DNA from: Streptomyces sp. NBC_00178
GTDB lineage: Bacteria; Actinomycetota; Actinomycetes; Streptomycetales; Streptomycetaceae
Length of the DNA stretch: 64,000 nucleotides
Direction: 5' to 3'
Assembly: GCF_036206005.1 (NCBI RefSeq)
Contig: NZ_CP108143.1
Span: 6,601,501 to 6,665,500, forward strand
A program made the translations under genes and the position numbers. Under the pieces are notes generated by a model, which saw nothing but the letters and a program-made list of their open reading frames with translations, was not told the DNA's origin and ran no database searches. Numbering within the stretch: position 1 is the stretch's first letter; every line of letters starts with the position of its first letter. This document shows positions 43,498-52,417 of this stretch, one piece after another.

Positions 43498-43527
43498 CGC
43501 CCTCAGTATCCGGCGCGCGCCCTTCCG

Positions 43528-44037
43528 TCAGGCCAACGACACGGAGCGCCGGAGCACGTTTCCGAGCCGTCGCGCGTACCACCGCTGGGCGAGCGGCACG
43601 AGCGGACCCGCGAGCCGGGCGTACCAGAGGGCGGGCCGCGAGAAGGCCGTCACGGTGAACCAGACGGTGCCGTCGTCCGAGAGCTCCACGACGAAGCTCT
43701 CCTCGCCGCGTTCGGGGTGCCGGGCGCGGGTGCCGTAGGCGAACCCGGTGCGGTGGTCCTCGTACGCCGCCCAGACGACCTCGCAGGGGGCGGTGACGCG
43801 GAACCGCCCGATCCCCGCCGAGACCTCGACGAGGACTCCGGCCGCCGCCCGGGCCGCGGAGGCGTTCACGCCTGCCCCCGCCGCCCGGTGCATCCGCCAC
43901 TCGGTGACAGCGGCACCCGCGGCCTCGAACTCCGCCCGGCCCCTGCCGACGGGAGCCCTGTGGTGCAGGTGGTGGTACCCGTCCGGGAGGGGGCTGAGCC
44001 GGGTGGCTCCGACCTCGGGGTAGGTGAGGGTGCTCAT
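43528..44037 (-). CDS. DUF1990 family protein
   Basis: 169 residues. The DUF1990 pattern is clear: an N-terminal YPEVGATR, YGTRARHPERGEESFVVE in the middle, and SRPALWYARLAGPLV. The family shows a lipocalin-like or START-like fold and often neighbours YndJ and TetR genes. It overlaps the YndJ gene by 4 bases and shares its promoter. Confidence 0.85.
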   Translation of the reverse strand: MSTLTYPEVGATRLSPLPDGYHHLHHRAPVGRGRAEFEAAGAAVTEWRMHRAAGAGVNASAARAAAGVLVEVSAGIGRFRVTAPCEVVWAAYEDHRTGFAYGTRARHPERGEESFVVELSDDGTVWFTVTAFSRPALWYARLAGPLVPLAQRWYARRLGNVLRRSVSLA

Positions 44038-44870
44038 GCGGGTCCGCCTTCCGGCCGGGTGAGGGTCTGGAGCCGGCGCCGGGCGAGCAGCGCACAGAGC
44101 GCGAAGCCCAGTGCGTTGCCGAGTCCGTGCGTGGCGGCCATCCAGGTCAGGGTGGGGTGGGGGAGTCCGGTGGCCTCGCCGAGCGCCCAGCTCAGCGCGA
44201 GGACCATGGTGGCCACGAGCACCGCCGCCGACACGGCGAGCAGGACGCCGGTGGTGCGGTCGCGGCCGGGGGCGCGGGCGGTGCGCCAGGTGAGCAGGGC
44301 GACGGTCCACATGCCGGCGGTGAGGACGACCGCCCCGGCCAGCTCGGTCCCTTCGCCGGTGAAGTAGCCGAGCAGGACGAGCAGTGTGCCGGACGGGACG
44401 CTCAGGGCGGCGAAGCGGCCCGCCGGCCCGTCCTCGGCGCAGCAGACGAGTCCGGCGACGAGGGCGGCCGCGAACCCGGCGAAGTGGAAGTGCGGCACCG
44501 TCAGCGCGAGGATGCCGAGCCCGAACCCGAACAGCGCGTGGCCCGAACGCTCGGCCACGAGGGCGAGCGCGGCGACCGACGGGGTGACGAGCGCCGTGAG
44601 CAGCGCCACCTCCGCAGGTCCTGCGCGGCGTGTCCGGACCAGGCGCAGCGGGGCGTGAGCCGCGAGGACCAGCGTGCCCAGTGCGTAGCAGAGGGCGAGG
44701 GTGCCGGCGGCGCCGCCGCGCGGAAGCCACAGGGACAGGGCCCCGGGGACGGCGAAGAGGGGCCACAGGCGCCGCACGCGGTCCAGCCGGGGGTCTTCGG
44801 TGAGCCGAAGGCCGAGGGGCACGATCACCAGCATGCCCAGTATCACGACGAGACCGACCAGTACGGACAC
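44034..44870 (-). CDS. YndJ-family membrane protein
   Basis: 278 residues with eight to nine membrane segments, typical of YndJ. Function unknown. The GTG at 44870 is preceded by GGTGGG. First gene of a two-gene operon with DUF1990, behind a well-formed promoter and twin operator. Confidence 0.82.
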   Translation of the reverse strand: MSVLVGLVVILGMLVIVPLGLRLTEDPRLDRVRRLWPLFAVPGALSLWLPRGGAAGTLALCYALGTLVLAAHAPLRLVRTRRAGPAEVALLTALVTPSVAALALVAERSGHALFGFGLGILALTVPHFHFAGFAAALVAGLVCCAEDGPAGRFAALSVPSGTLLVLLGYFTGEGTELAGAVVLTAGMWTVALLTWRTARAPGRDRTTGVLLAVSAAVLVATMVLALSWALGEATGLPHPTLTWMAATHGLGNALGFALCALLARRRLQTLTRPEGGPA

Positions 44871-44902
44871 GCGCCCACCCCGCCTCGCGTCGGCGAACTG
44901 AA

Positions 44903-44959
44903 TTGAACGTGTTCAGTTCTCTTGTCGGCGAGCATAGGGCTTGTTCTGAACACGTTCAA
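44903..44959 (-). promoter_or_regulatory. Promoter with twin TGAAC-type operators for the YndJ-DUF1990 operon
   Basis: A perfect 14-bp inverted repeat, TTGAACGTGTTCAG (44903-44916) and its complement (44946-44959), brackets 29 bases. Each arm is itself a near-palindrome of the form TGAAC..GTTCA. On the minus strand the right arm holds the -35 TTGAAC (44954-44959), with -10 TATGCT (44931-44936) 17 bases away. One operator covers the -35, the other lies downstream of the start. The layout is typical of TetR-family repression. Confidence 0.75.
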
Positions 44960-45018
44960 GTGCCGGTCGCCGGCGGAATCGGTCGAGGAATCGGGCAAAC
45001 AGTGGCAGAGTGGCGCAT

Positions 45019-47082
45019 ATGGATGATCGGGCGGGTGCCCTGTCACTCCCGGACGACTGGCCCGCCCACCCGGATCTCAGCCTCGCCCTGAACCGAATGG
45101 GCAGCTTCGACTGGGACCTGGACAGCGGCCTCATGCACATGGACGAGCCCGCCCTCGACGTGTTCGACCTGACGGCCGACGAGTACGACGACGATCCGGC
45201 GACGCTCGGACAGCGCGTGCCGGCGGACGAGGCGATCCGGCTCGACGGCATGGTCTCCCAGGCGCTCAAGAGCGGCCGGAACAACTACGGCGCGTACTTC
45301 CGCCGCAAGCGGCGCGACGGAACCCTGTGCTGGACCCACACCCAGGGGTTCATCCGACGGGACGCCACCGGGCGCCCCTGCCGGATCATCGGCATCATCC
45401 GCGACGCCACCCAGGAGCTGGCCGAGTCCACGGCCCGCCGGACCGTCGACGAGGAACGCCGGCGGCGCACCAGCCTCGTCGAGGGCACCACGGCCGCCCT
45501 GGCCCACGCGCGAACGGTCCAGGACGTCACCGAGGTGCTGAAGAGTTCCAGGGGTCTCGCCAACCTCGGGGCCACCAGCCTCGTCATGGGCCTGCTGGAG
45601 AACGGCCGGATCCACCTCGTGGCCGACGGCCCCGAAGGGGCGTTCGTGCAGGGCACCCGCTACACCCGGGTGGACGAGGCGTACCCGATGAGCGAAGTGA
45701 TCCGCACCCTCACCCCCCGCTTCATCGAGAGCGCCGACGACTTCGCCACCTCGTACCCGATCCTCTGGCCGCACATCAGCCACCTCGGGATCACCGCCGC
45801 CGCGTACATGCCGCTGATCGCGCAGGCGCGCCCGATCGGGGCACTCGGGCTCCTCTACGGCGACAAGGCCGGATTCACCGCCGACGAGCGGAATCTGCTC
45901 GTCGCCCTCGGCAGCTCGATCGCCCAGAGTCTCCAGCGGGCCATGCTCTACGAGCAGGAGCACGACCTCGCCGAGGGCCTCCAGCAGGCGATGCTCCCGC
46001 GCCGCATCCCGGAGGTACCGGGGGCGCAGGTCGCCGTCCGCTACCGGTCCGCCCGGCTGGGCCGCGACATCGGCGGGGACTGGTACGACATCATCGCCCT
46101 CCCCGGCGGCCGGGTCGGTGCCGTCATCGGCGACGTGCAGGGGCACGACACCCACGCGGCGGCCGTCATGGGCCAGCTCAGGATCGTGCTGCGCGCCTAC
46201 GCCGCCGAGGGGCACAGTCCGGCCACGGTGATGGCGCGGGCCTCCGTCTTCCTCCACGAACTCGACACCGACCGCTTCGCCACCTGCACCTACGCCGAGG
46301 CCGACCTGACCACGGGGGTGGTCCAGCTGGTCCGGGCCGGTCACGTCGACCCCGCGCTCAGGGACGTGGACGGCAGCTGCCGCAAGCTGCCCGTGGACGG
46401 CGGACTGCCGCTGGGGCTCTCCGCGGAATTCGGGCGGCTCGAATATCCGGTCAGCACCGTCGACCTGGACCCGGGCCAGACGATGATCCTCTACACCGAC
46501 GGCATGGTGGAACTCCCGGGAACCGATCTCGACGACGGCATGCGGCTCCTCGCCTCGACCGTGGCCGACGGCCCCGAGGACCTGCAGAGGCTGGCCGACC
46601 GGCTCTGCGAGGTCGTCGACGAGCGGGGCGGCGAGGACGACATGGCGGTGCTGCTCCTGCGCCGCAACGCCGCCCACGCCCCGCACCCGGGCGGCCGGCT
46701 CCAGCAGCACGTCGCGCAGAACGACCCGGAGGCCCTCAGCTCGTGCCGCCACATGATCCGTGCCGCCGTGCGCGCCTGGGGTGCCAAGGAGCGCGCCGAC
46801 GAGGTCGAACTCGCCGCCGACGAGCTGATCACCAACGCGCTGATGCACACCGACGGCGGCGCGATCGTCACCATCCGGGTGCTGACCGGACCCGAACGGC
46901 GGCTCAGGGTCGACGTCGAGGACCGCTCCAGCGCGCTGCCGCGCCGCAGGGAGGCGGGGGAGTCCGGTGTCTCCGGCCGTGGCCTCATGCTCGTCGACCG
47001 ACTGGCCGATGTCTGGGGAGTGGAGTCCCGGGGGAACGGCAAGTGCGTGTGGTGCGAGTTCCTCATCGAGGGGCACCGGTAG
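45019..47082 (+). CDS. PAS-GAF-PP2C-HATPase multi-domain stress regulator
   Basis: About 687 residues: a PAS-like domain (about 20-135, FDWDLDSGLMHMD), GAF (about 160-310), SpoIIE-type PP2C phosphatase (about 325-545, IGGDWYDIIALPGGR, VIGDVQGHDTHAA, YTDGMVE, EDDMAVLLL) and a C-terminal RsbW-like ATPase (about 560-687, ELAADELITNALMH, GRGLMLVDRLAD). The last domain may be the kinase partner and the PP2C the phosphatase of the same switch. GTG 45010 and ATG 45019 are both possible starts. Confidence 0.9.
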   Translation: MDDRAGALSLPDDWPAHPDLSLALNRMGSFDWDLDSGLMHMDEPALDVFDLTADEYDDDPATLGQRVPADEAIRLDGMVSQALKSGRNNYGAYFRRKRRDGTLCWTHTQGFIRRDATGRPCRIIGIIRDATQELAESTARRTVDEERRRRTSLVEGTTAALAHARTVQDVTEVLKSSRGLANLGATSLVMGLLENGRIHLVADGPEGAFVQGTRYTRVDEAYPMSEVIRTLTPRFIESADDFATSYPILWPHISHLGITAAAYMPLIAQARPIGALGLLYGDKAGFTADERNLLVALGSSIAQSLQRAMLYEQEHDLAEGLQQAMLPRRIPEVPGAQVAVRYRSARLGRDIGGDWYDIIALPGGRVGAVIGDVQGHDTHAAAVMGQLRIVLRAYAAEGHSPATVMARASVFLHELDTDRFATCTYAEADLTTGVVQLVRAGHVDPALRDVDGSCRKLPVDGGLPLGLSAEFGRLEYPVSTVDLDPGQTMILYTDGMVELPGTDLDDGMRLLASTVADGPEDLQRLADRLCEVVDERGGEDDMAVLLLRRNAAHAPHPGGRLQQHVAQNDPEALSSCRHMIRAAVRAWGAKERADEVELAADELITNALMHTDGGAIVTIRVLTGPERRLRVDVEDRSSALPRRREAGESGVSGRGLMLVDRLADVWGVESRGNGKCVWCEFLIEGHR

Positions 47083-47108
47083 CGCCGCCGTCCGGACGCA
47101 GAAAGACT

Positions 47109-47144
47109 GTAACAGTACGTAACATGCTCTTGCTTGACCGTAAC
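47109..47144 (+). promoter_or_regulatory. Phased GTAAC repeats and TTGACC before the acyltransferase gene
   Basis: GTAAC occurs at 47109, 47119 and 47140, spaced 10 and 21 bases, that is on one helical face. A -35-like TTGACC is at 47134-47139, but no clear -10 follows. The repeats could be a regulator's half-sites. Confidence 0.35.
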
Positions 47145-47202
47145 CGACCTGTAGGGATTGACTTCGATCCCGACGTTCCGTTGTCGACGACGCGAGGCCC
47201 CG

Positions 47203-48561
47203 TTGAGTACCGAGCTCCTGGCACCTCTTGATCTGGCTTTCTGGCACCTCGAAACCGACGCCCATCCGATGCATCTCGGGGCTCTGGCCGTGTTCGACCC
47301 GGTCCCCGGCGCGCAACCGCGGGAACTCCTCGAACTGCTCGGTGCCCGCGCCGCCGCCATCCCCCGGCTGCGCATGCGGGTGCGTGACGTCCTGCTGCCC
47401 GTCGGCGGCGCCGCGTGGTTCACCGACAAGGACTTCGACGTGCACCGTCACGTCAAGCGGATCGTGCTCAGCGGGGACGACTTCATGCCGCAGGCGACGC
47501 GGCTCGCGGGCGAACTCATGGAGCAACCGCTGGAACGCGGCCTGCCCCCCTGGCAGATGTACCTGCTGGACAGCGTGGGCGACGGCCCGTTCGCCGTGCT
47601 CGTCAAGCTGCACCACGCCCTCGCCGACGGCATGCGCGCCGTCGCCATCGGCGCCGGCATCTTCGACCAGATCGCGTCCGCCGCGGCCGGCCGGGGCGCG
47701 GCACGGCGCCGGCACCCGGTGCCGCCCCGCTCGTGGCTGCCCGGTCCGCAGGAGGCCGCGGGGATGGCGCTGGACCGGCTCGGCGACGTACGCCGGGCGC
47801 TGGGCGTCGGGGCCTCCGTCGTCCGTGCCAGCCGGCTCGACCTCCGCGGGTCCACGGCCCTGACCGCGCGCTCGAGTGGGACGCGCCGCCTGGCCACGGC
47901 CGAGCTCGACGCCGACACGGTGCAGCGCATCCGCCGCACCGAGGGCGGCACGGCCAACGACGTCCTGCTCGCCCTGGTCGCCGGCGCACTCCGCCGCTGG
48001 ATGCTCGAACGGGGCGAGGCACTCCCGGGCGTGGACCCCCGCGCCCTCGTGCCCGTGTCGCGGCGCCGGCCGGGGGCCGCCGCGACCGGCAACAGGCTCT
48101 CCGCCTACCTTCTGGGACTACCCGTCGGGGAGCCCGACCCTCGCGAGCGTCTGCGGCTCGTGCGCACGGCGATGGACCGCAACAAGGCGGCCGGACCCCT
48201 TCGCGGGGCCGGCGCGGTCGCCGTACTGGCCGATCAGCTGCCCGCGCTCGCCCACCGGTTCGGTGCGCCGCTGGCCGGAAACGCGGCCCGGATGCTCTTC
48301 GATCTCCTCGTCACCAGCGTGCCGCTGCCGCGGTCGGCCCTCTCCCTCGGAGGCTGCCCGCTGCGCGCCGTCTACCCCATGGCGCCGCTGGCCCGTGGCC
48401 AGTCGCTCGCCGTCGCCCTCTCCACCTACGGCGGCCGGGTACAGGTCGGACTCGTGGCCGACGGCAAGGCGCTCCCCGACCTCGACCGGCTGGCCGACGC
48501 CGTGCACGAGGAACTCCGCGAGCTGCACGCGCTGCTGCCCGCGGTGCCCGCTCCCGCGTGA
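47203..48561 (+). CDS. Wax ester synthase/diacylglycerol acyltransferase (WS/DGAT)
   Basis: 452 residues. The catalytic HHxxxDG motif is HHALADG with His137/His138 and Asp142, and the N-terminal PLDLAFWHLETDAHPMHLGALAVF is the family signature. It would make triacylglycerol or wax ester from acyl-CoA. The TTG at 47203 has GAGG 6 bases upstream; longer starts add basic residues without homology. Confidence 0.9.
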   Translation: MSTELLAPLDLAFWHLETDAHPMHLGALAVFDPVPGAQPRELLELLGARAAAIPRLRMRVRDVLLPVGGAAWFTDKDFDVHRHVKRIVLSGDDFMPQATRLAGELMEQPLERGLPPWQMYLLDSVGDGPFAVLVKLHHALADGMRAVAIGAGIFDQIASAAAGRGAARRRHPVPPRSWLPGPQEAAGMALDRLGDVRRALGVGASVVRASRLDLRGSTALTARSSGTRRLATAELDADTVQRIRRTEGGTANDVLLALVAGALRRWMLERGEALPGVDPRALVPVSRRRPGAAATGNRLSAYLLGLPVGEPDPRERLRLVRTAMDRNKAAGPLRGAGAVAVLADQLPALAHRFGAPLAGNAARMLFDLLVTSVPLPRSALSLGGCPLRAVYPMAPLARGQSLAVALSTYGGRVQVGLVADGKALPDLDRLADAVHEELRELHALLPAVPAPA

Positions 48562-48694
48562 TCGCCGGCCGCGGTGCCGGACGTGCGCCCGGACGCGCCG
48601 ACGGACCCGGCACGGCGACCGGGACGTCTCCCGGGACAACGGACGGCGGACGGCCCGGCGGGCGTCCGTCCGCCCGCTGCGGCAGGCTGGGGGC

Positions 48695-49555
48695 ATGCCC
48701 GAACTGCCCGAAGTCGAAGCCCTGCGGGACTTCCTCGACGACCACCTGGTCGGCAAGGAGATCGCCCGCGTCCTCCCGCTCGCGATCAGCGTCCTGAAGA
48801 CGTACGACCCCCCGCCGGCCGATCTGGAGGGATCCACCGTCACGTCCGTGGCCCGGCACGGCAAGTTCCTCGACATCGCGGCCGGCCCGCTCCACCTGCT
48901 CATCCACCTCGCACGCGCCGGCTGGCTGCAGTGGAAGGACAGCTTCCCCGCCACACCGCCACGGCCCGGCAAAGGGCCGCTCGCGATGCGCGTCCAGCTC
49001 GCCGGTGGCGACGGGTTCGACCTGACGGAGATGGGCACCACCAAGCGCCTGGCCGTCCACCTGGTACGCGACCCGGCCGACGTCCCCGGAGTCGCACGAC
49101 TCGGCCCCGACCCGCTCGCGGACTCCTTCGACCGGGACGCGTTCGCGACGCTGCTCGGCGGGGAACGCCGGCAGATCAAGGGAGCGCTGCGCGACCAGTC
49201 GCTGATCGCGGGCATCGGCAACGCCTACAGCGACGAGATCCTGCACGTCGCGAAGATGTCGCCCTTCAAACTCACCACGTCCCTCGGCGACGACGACGTC
49301 ACCCACCTCTACCAGGCGATGCGCACCACGCTCCAGGAGGCCGTCGAACGCTCCCGTGGTGTCGCGGCAGGCCGGCTCAAGGCCGAGAAGAAGAGCAGCA
49401 TGCGCGTCCACGGCCGCACCGGCCTGCCCTGCCCGGTCTGCGGTGACACCGTGCTGGAGGTGTCGTTCAGCGACTCCTCGCTGCAGTACTGCCCCACCTG
49501 TCAGACCGGAGGCAAACCCCTGGCCGACCGGAGACTGTCCCGCCTGCTCAAGTAG
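48695..49555 (+). CDS. Fpg/Nei-family DNA glycosylase/AP lyase
   Basis: 286 residues. The mature N-terminus (MPELPEVE) has the catalytic Pro2 and Glu3. The helix-two-turn-helix is QSLIAGIGNAYSDEIL, and the C-terminal zinc finger carries CPVC and CPTC pairs. It removes oxidised bases; Fpg versus Nei specificity cannot be decided from sequence alone. Lys in HGKFLDI is at the expected site. Confidence 0.9.
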   Translation: MPELPEVEALRDFLDDHLVGKEIARVLPLAISVLKTYDPPPADLEGSTVTSVARHGKFLDIAAGPLHLLIHLARAGWLQWKDSFPATPPRPGKGPLAMRVQLAGGDGFDLTEMGTTKRLAVHLVRDPADVPGVARLGPDPLADSFDRDAFATLLGGERRQIKGALRDQSLIAGIGNAYSDEILHVAKMSPFKLTTSLGDDDVTHLYQAMRTTLQEAVERSRGVAAGRLKAEKKSSMRVHGRTGLPCPVCGDTVLEVSFSDSSLQYCPTCQTGGKPLADRRLSRLLK

Positions 49556-49627
49556 TCCTGCGGTCCTGCGGTCCTGCGGACTCCCCGGTTCCCGCGGCCT
49601 GTCCCGCGGTTCCCCCGCTCCGCGCGG

Positions 49628-49909
49628 TCAGCCGCGCCGGCGTGCGCGCCCCCGCCACCAAGGCCTGTGCGTCCCGGCCTTCGGAGGCACTGTTCCCGCC
49701 GGCAACCGATACGAGCAGGCCACCAGCCGGTCCACCACCTCGTCGAACTCCCGTACCTGGATCACACACACGGAACACCGCGTCAGGTGCTCCTCGAAGC
49801 GAAAGGCGTCGGCAGCCCCGAGCACCCCGAGTGCGTAGGCTCCGGCGTCGCGGTGAGGTTCGAAGGCGCGCATGCACTCAGGTACGCGACGGACCCGGGA
49901 ATCACTCAA
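49628..49909 (-). CDS. Short anti-sigma-like protein with a zf-HC2-type motif, probably truncated
   Basis: 93 residues. PHRDAGAYALGVLGAADAFRF and HLTRCSVCVIQV match the His-Cys-Cys zinc-binding N-terminal domain of ZAS anti-sigma factors. The membrane segment and C-terminal domain of the common 250-residue form are missing, and the protein ends in a basic run (WWRGRARRRG). Start TTG 49909 or ATG 49873. No sigma gene is next to it. Confidence 0.6.
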   Translation of the reverse strand: MSDSRVRRVPECMRAFEPHRDAGAYALGVLGAADAFRFEEHLTRCSVCVIQVREFDEVVDRLVACSYRLPAGTVPPKAGTHRPWWRGRARRRG

Positions 49910-49999
49910 GCCGCCCCGCCCGGACCGTGCGAGTCGTCCCCGTGCGCAACGGGATCGGGCACCAGGGCACGAGCCGGGCGCTCGGCGAACCGAAAGCCC

Positions 50000-50013
50000 T
50001 AAACTCCGGCCTC
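50000..50013 (+). promoter_or_regulatory. Leaderless promoter of the LytTR regulator
   Basis: TAAACT (50000-50005) is spaced 8 bases from the ATG at 50014, with no ribosome-binding site. The transcript probably starts at the codon. Confidence 0.5.
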
Positions 50014-50766
50014 ATGCTGCGCGTACTCGCCGTCGATGACGAAGAACCCGCCCTGGAAGAGCTCCTTTACCTCCTGCGCGCCGATCCCCGCATCCGCCGC
50101 GCCGAGGGGGCCACCGGTGCGACCGAGGCGCTGCGCCGCATCGGCGGCGCCGTCGACGCGGCGCCGGACGATCCCTCGGCCATCGACGTCGTGTTTCTCG
50201 ACATCCACATGGCGGGCCTGACCGGACTCGACGTGGCCCAGCTCCTGGCCGGGTTCGCCGCACCCCCGCTCATCGTCTTCGTCACCGCGCACGAGGGTTT
50301 CGCCGTGCACGCCTTCGACCTCAAGGCGGTCGACTACGTCCTCAAACCGGTCCGCCGCGAGCGCCTCGCCGAAGCCGTGCGCCGCGTCGCCGAACAGGTC
50401 GGCGAACGCTCGGCGCCCGTCCACGACACGGCGACCGACCAGGTCGCCGTGGAACTCGGCGGAGTCATCCGCTTCGTGCCCGTCGACGACATCGCGTACG
50501 CCGAGGCGCAGGGCGACTACGCGCGGCTGCACACCGCCACCGGCAGCCATCTCGTCCGTATACCGCTCACCACCCTGGAGGAACGCTGGCGCTCCCGCGG
50601 CTTCGTCCGCATCCACCGCCGCCACCTCGTGGCACTCAACCGCATCGACGAACTGCGGCTGGACGCGGGCAGCATGAGCGTCCGCATCGGATCGGCCGAA
50701 CTAGCCGTCAGCCGCCGCCATACCCGCGCCCTGCGCGACCTCCTGATGCGGCAGACCGGGCGCTGA
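50014..50766 (+). CDS. LytTR response regulator
   Basis: 250 residues: a receiver domain (VDDEEPALEEL, phospho-Asp63 in FLDIHM, VTAHEG, VDYVLKPV) and a LytTR DNA-binding domain (about 145-248, IAYAEAQGDYARLHT, FVRIHRRHLVALN). Partner of the LytS-type kinase about 3 kb downstream and probably regulator of the symporter genes between them. Confidence 0.92.
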   Translation: MLRVLAVDDEEPALEELLYLLRADPRIRRAEGATGATEALRRIGGAVDAAPDDPSAIDVVFLDIHMAGLTGLDVAQLLAGFAAPPLIVFVTAHEGFAVHAFDLKAVDYVLKPVRRERLAEAVRRVAEQVGERSAPVHDTATDQVAVELGGVIRFVPVDDIAYAEAQGDYARLHTATGSHLVRIPLTTLEERWRSRGFVRIHRRHLVALNRIDELRLDAGSMSVRIGSAELAVSRRHTRALRDLLMRQTGR

Positions 50767-51010
50767 CCCGGCCCGGTCCCGCACCTCCCGGACCGCCTCG
50801 AAGGGTCCAGCCCGCACGTGATCGCGCTCGTGATCACACGGAAGTGCCCGTGGGATCGCGGCACCCGCATCCGTACGACGGGGGATGGACACGGGCCTCG
50901 GCCATGACGTGAAAGCGGCGCTGCCACGGTGTTCCTCCGGCACTCCACCCGGTGACGGACGGGTCCGAAAACGCCTGGACCGCCGGCCTCACCGCGGCCA
51001 TGATCCTCAC

Positions 51011-51580
51011 GTGACCACCTACCTCGAGTCCGAGCGGCTGACCCTGCGCCCCTTGGCCGCCGCCGACGCGGACCTGCTGATCGAGCTGGACAGCGACCCG
51101 GCGGTGATGCGCTACCTGACCGGCGGCGCTCCGACTCCCCCGGAGGAGGTCCGCGACCTCGTCATCCCCAGCATCCTCGCCGGCTACGAGCGCTGGGGTC
51201 ACGATCTCGGCCTGTTCGCCGCGCACGAGAAGGACGGCGCCGCGTTCGCCGGCTGGTTCTGCCTGCGTCCGCTCCGCGGCGGCCCACGCGAGGAGGCCGA
51301 ACTCGGCTACCGCCTGCGTCAGGCGGTCTGGGGCAGGGGCTATGCGACGGAGGTCTCGCAGGCGCTGCTCGCGAAGGGGTTCACCGAGCTCGGGATCCGC
51401 ATGGTCTGGGCCGAGACGATGACGGTGAACCGCCCTTCGCGCAACGTCATGGAGAAGCTCGGGATGACGCTCGCGGAGTGCATCCCCACCCCGGACGACA
51501 TGAAGACGGTCGAGGGTTCCGAGCACGGGGGTGTGCGGTACGAGATCAGGAAGGAGCAGTGGGACCGGCGGCAGGCGTAG
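51011..51580 (+). CDS. GNAT-family N-acetyltransferase, RimJ/RimL type
   Basis: 189 residues. TTYLESERLTLRPLAAADAD, ELGYRLRQAVWGRGYATEV (acetyl-CoA loop) and VNRPSRNVMEKLGM are typical. The substrate (protein N-terminus or small molecule) is unknown. The GTG at 51011 is preferred; codons upstream to 50885 have poor bias. It lies between the LytTR regulator and its likely kinase. Confidence 0.85.
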   Translation: MTTYLESERLTLRPLAAADADLLIELDSDPAVMRYLTGGAPTPPEEVRDLVIPSILAGYERWGHDLGLFAAHEKDGAAFAGWFCLRPLRGGPREEAELGYRLRQAVWGRGYATEVSQALLAKGFTELGIRMVWAETMTVNRPSRNVMEKLGMTLAECIPTPDDMKTVEGSEHGGVRYEIRKEQWDRRQA

Positions 51581-52054
51581 GCGGCGCGAGGCGCGGCGCC
51601 CAGCCGTCCGATTCGGATTCCCGCTGCCCGTCCTCTCAGCGCTCGCCGGCCCCGCTCTCACCTCGGCTCGAACCTCGGCGTCGAACCTCGGCGTCGAACT
51701 TCTGCGGCCTGCTCCCGCGCCGCCGCTGCCTCCGCCCCGGCTCTGTCCCGGTCGTCATCCGAGAACAGCGCGAATGCCGATGCGTCCAGGGCCCCGGCGA
51801 TCCTCTCCCGCCGGTCAGCGAAGCCGTCGGCGTCCTCTCGCCGGCAGGCCGGTCCTCGAGGCCGGCAAGCTGCGAACGGCGAGCGGGTGGCTCCGCTGCT
51901 TCATCCCCTTGCCGAGCACGCGTCGAATACCCGGAGACGCTCTTCCCTCCGTACGACCAGGCCGTACCACCGGACCTTCCCGCGCAGGCCGCCGCAAGAG
52001 CGCTCCGACCCTCCTGGTGGCAGCCGGCCCCCGCGCCGCCTACACTCCGGCCCC
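51581..52054. other. 474-bp intergenic region with a short tandem repeat and leaderless promoter
   Basis: No gene is convincing. A 13-bp unit (CCTCGGCGTCGAA) repeats about 2.9 times at 51661-51698. Near the right end a -10-like TACACT (52041-52046) stands 8 bases before the ATG at 52055. Confidence 0.5.
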
Positions 52055-52417
52055 ATGTCCGCAGAGAGCACGCCCCGGCGCGAGGTGGTCACGGGCGAGC
52101 CCCGGCGGGTGCGTCCGCTGCCCCGTTACCGCGCGCAGTCGGAGATCGACGAGCAGACGGCGCTCGGTGGTGCGTACGTCCGCTCGCTGATGCGCAGTCA
52201 GCTCCGCGCCGGACTGACCGCCTTCGCCGTGCTCGCGCTCGTCGCCGGCACCCTGCCGCTCGTCTTCGAGGCGCTGCACAGCAACACCGTCGTCTGGGCG
52301 GTGCTCGGATTCTCCACCTACCCACCCCTCACCCTGGCCGCCTGGTGGTACGTCCGCAGGGCGGAGCGCAACGAGCGCGACTTCGCACGGCTCGTGGAAG
52401 GCCGCCCCGCACCGTGA
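52055..52417 (+). CDS. DUF485-like small membrane protein linked to a symporter
   Basis: 120 residues with two membrane segments (about 53-72 and 80-100) between polar ends. Proteins like this commonly precede sodium:solute symporter genes. Leaderless: TACACT 8 bases before the ATG. Its stop overlaps the symporter start (GTGA). Confidence 0.75.
   Translation: MSAESTPRREVVTGEPRRVRPLPRYRAQSEIDEQTALGGAYVRSLMRSQLRAGLTAFAVLALVAGTLPLVFEALHSNTVVWAVLGFSTYPPLTLAAWWYVRRAERNERDFARLVEGRPAP

Noticed and set aside
45043..47715. 890-codon open frame on the minus strand
   Set aside because: Antisense to the PAS-GAF-PP2C gene, whose motifs are unmistakable.
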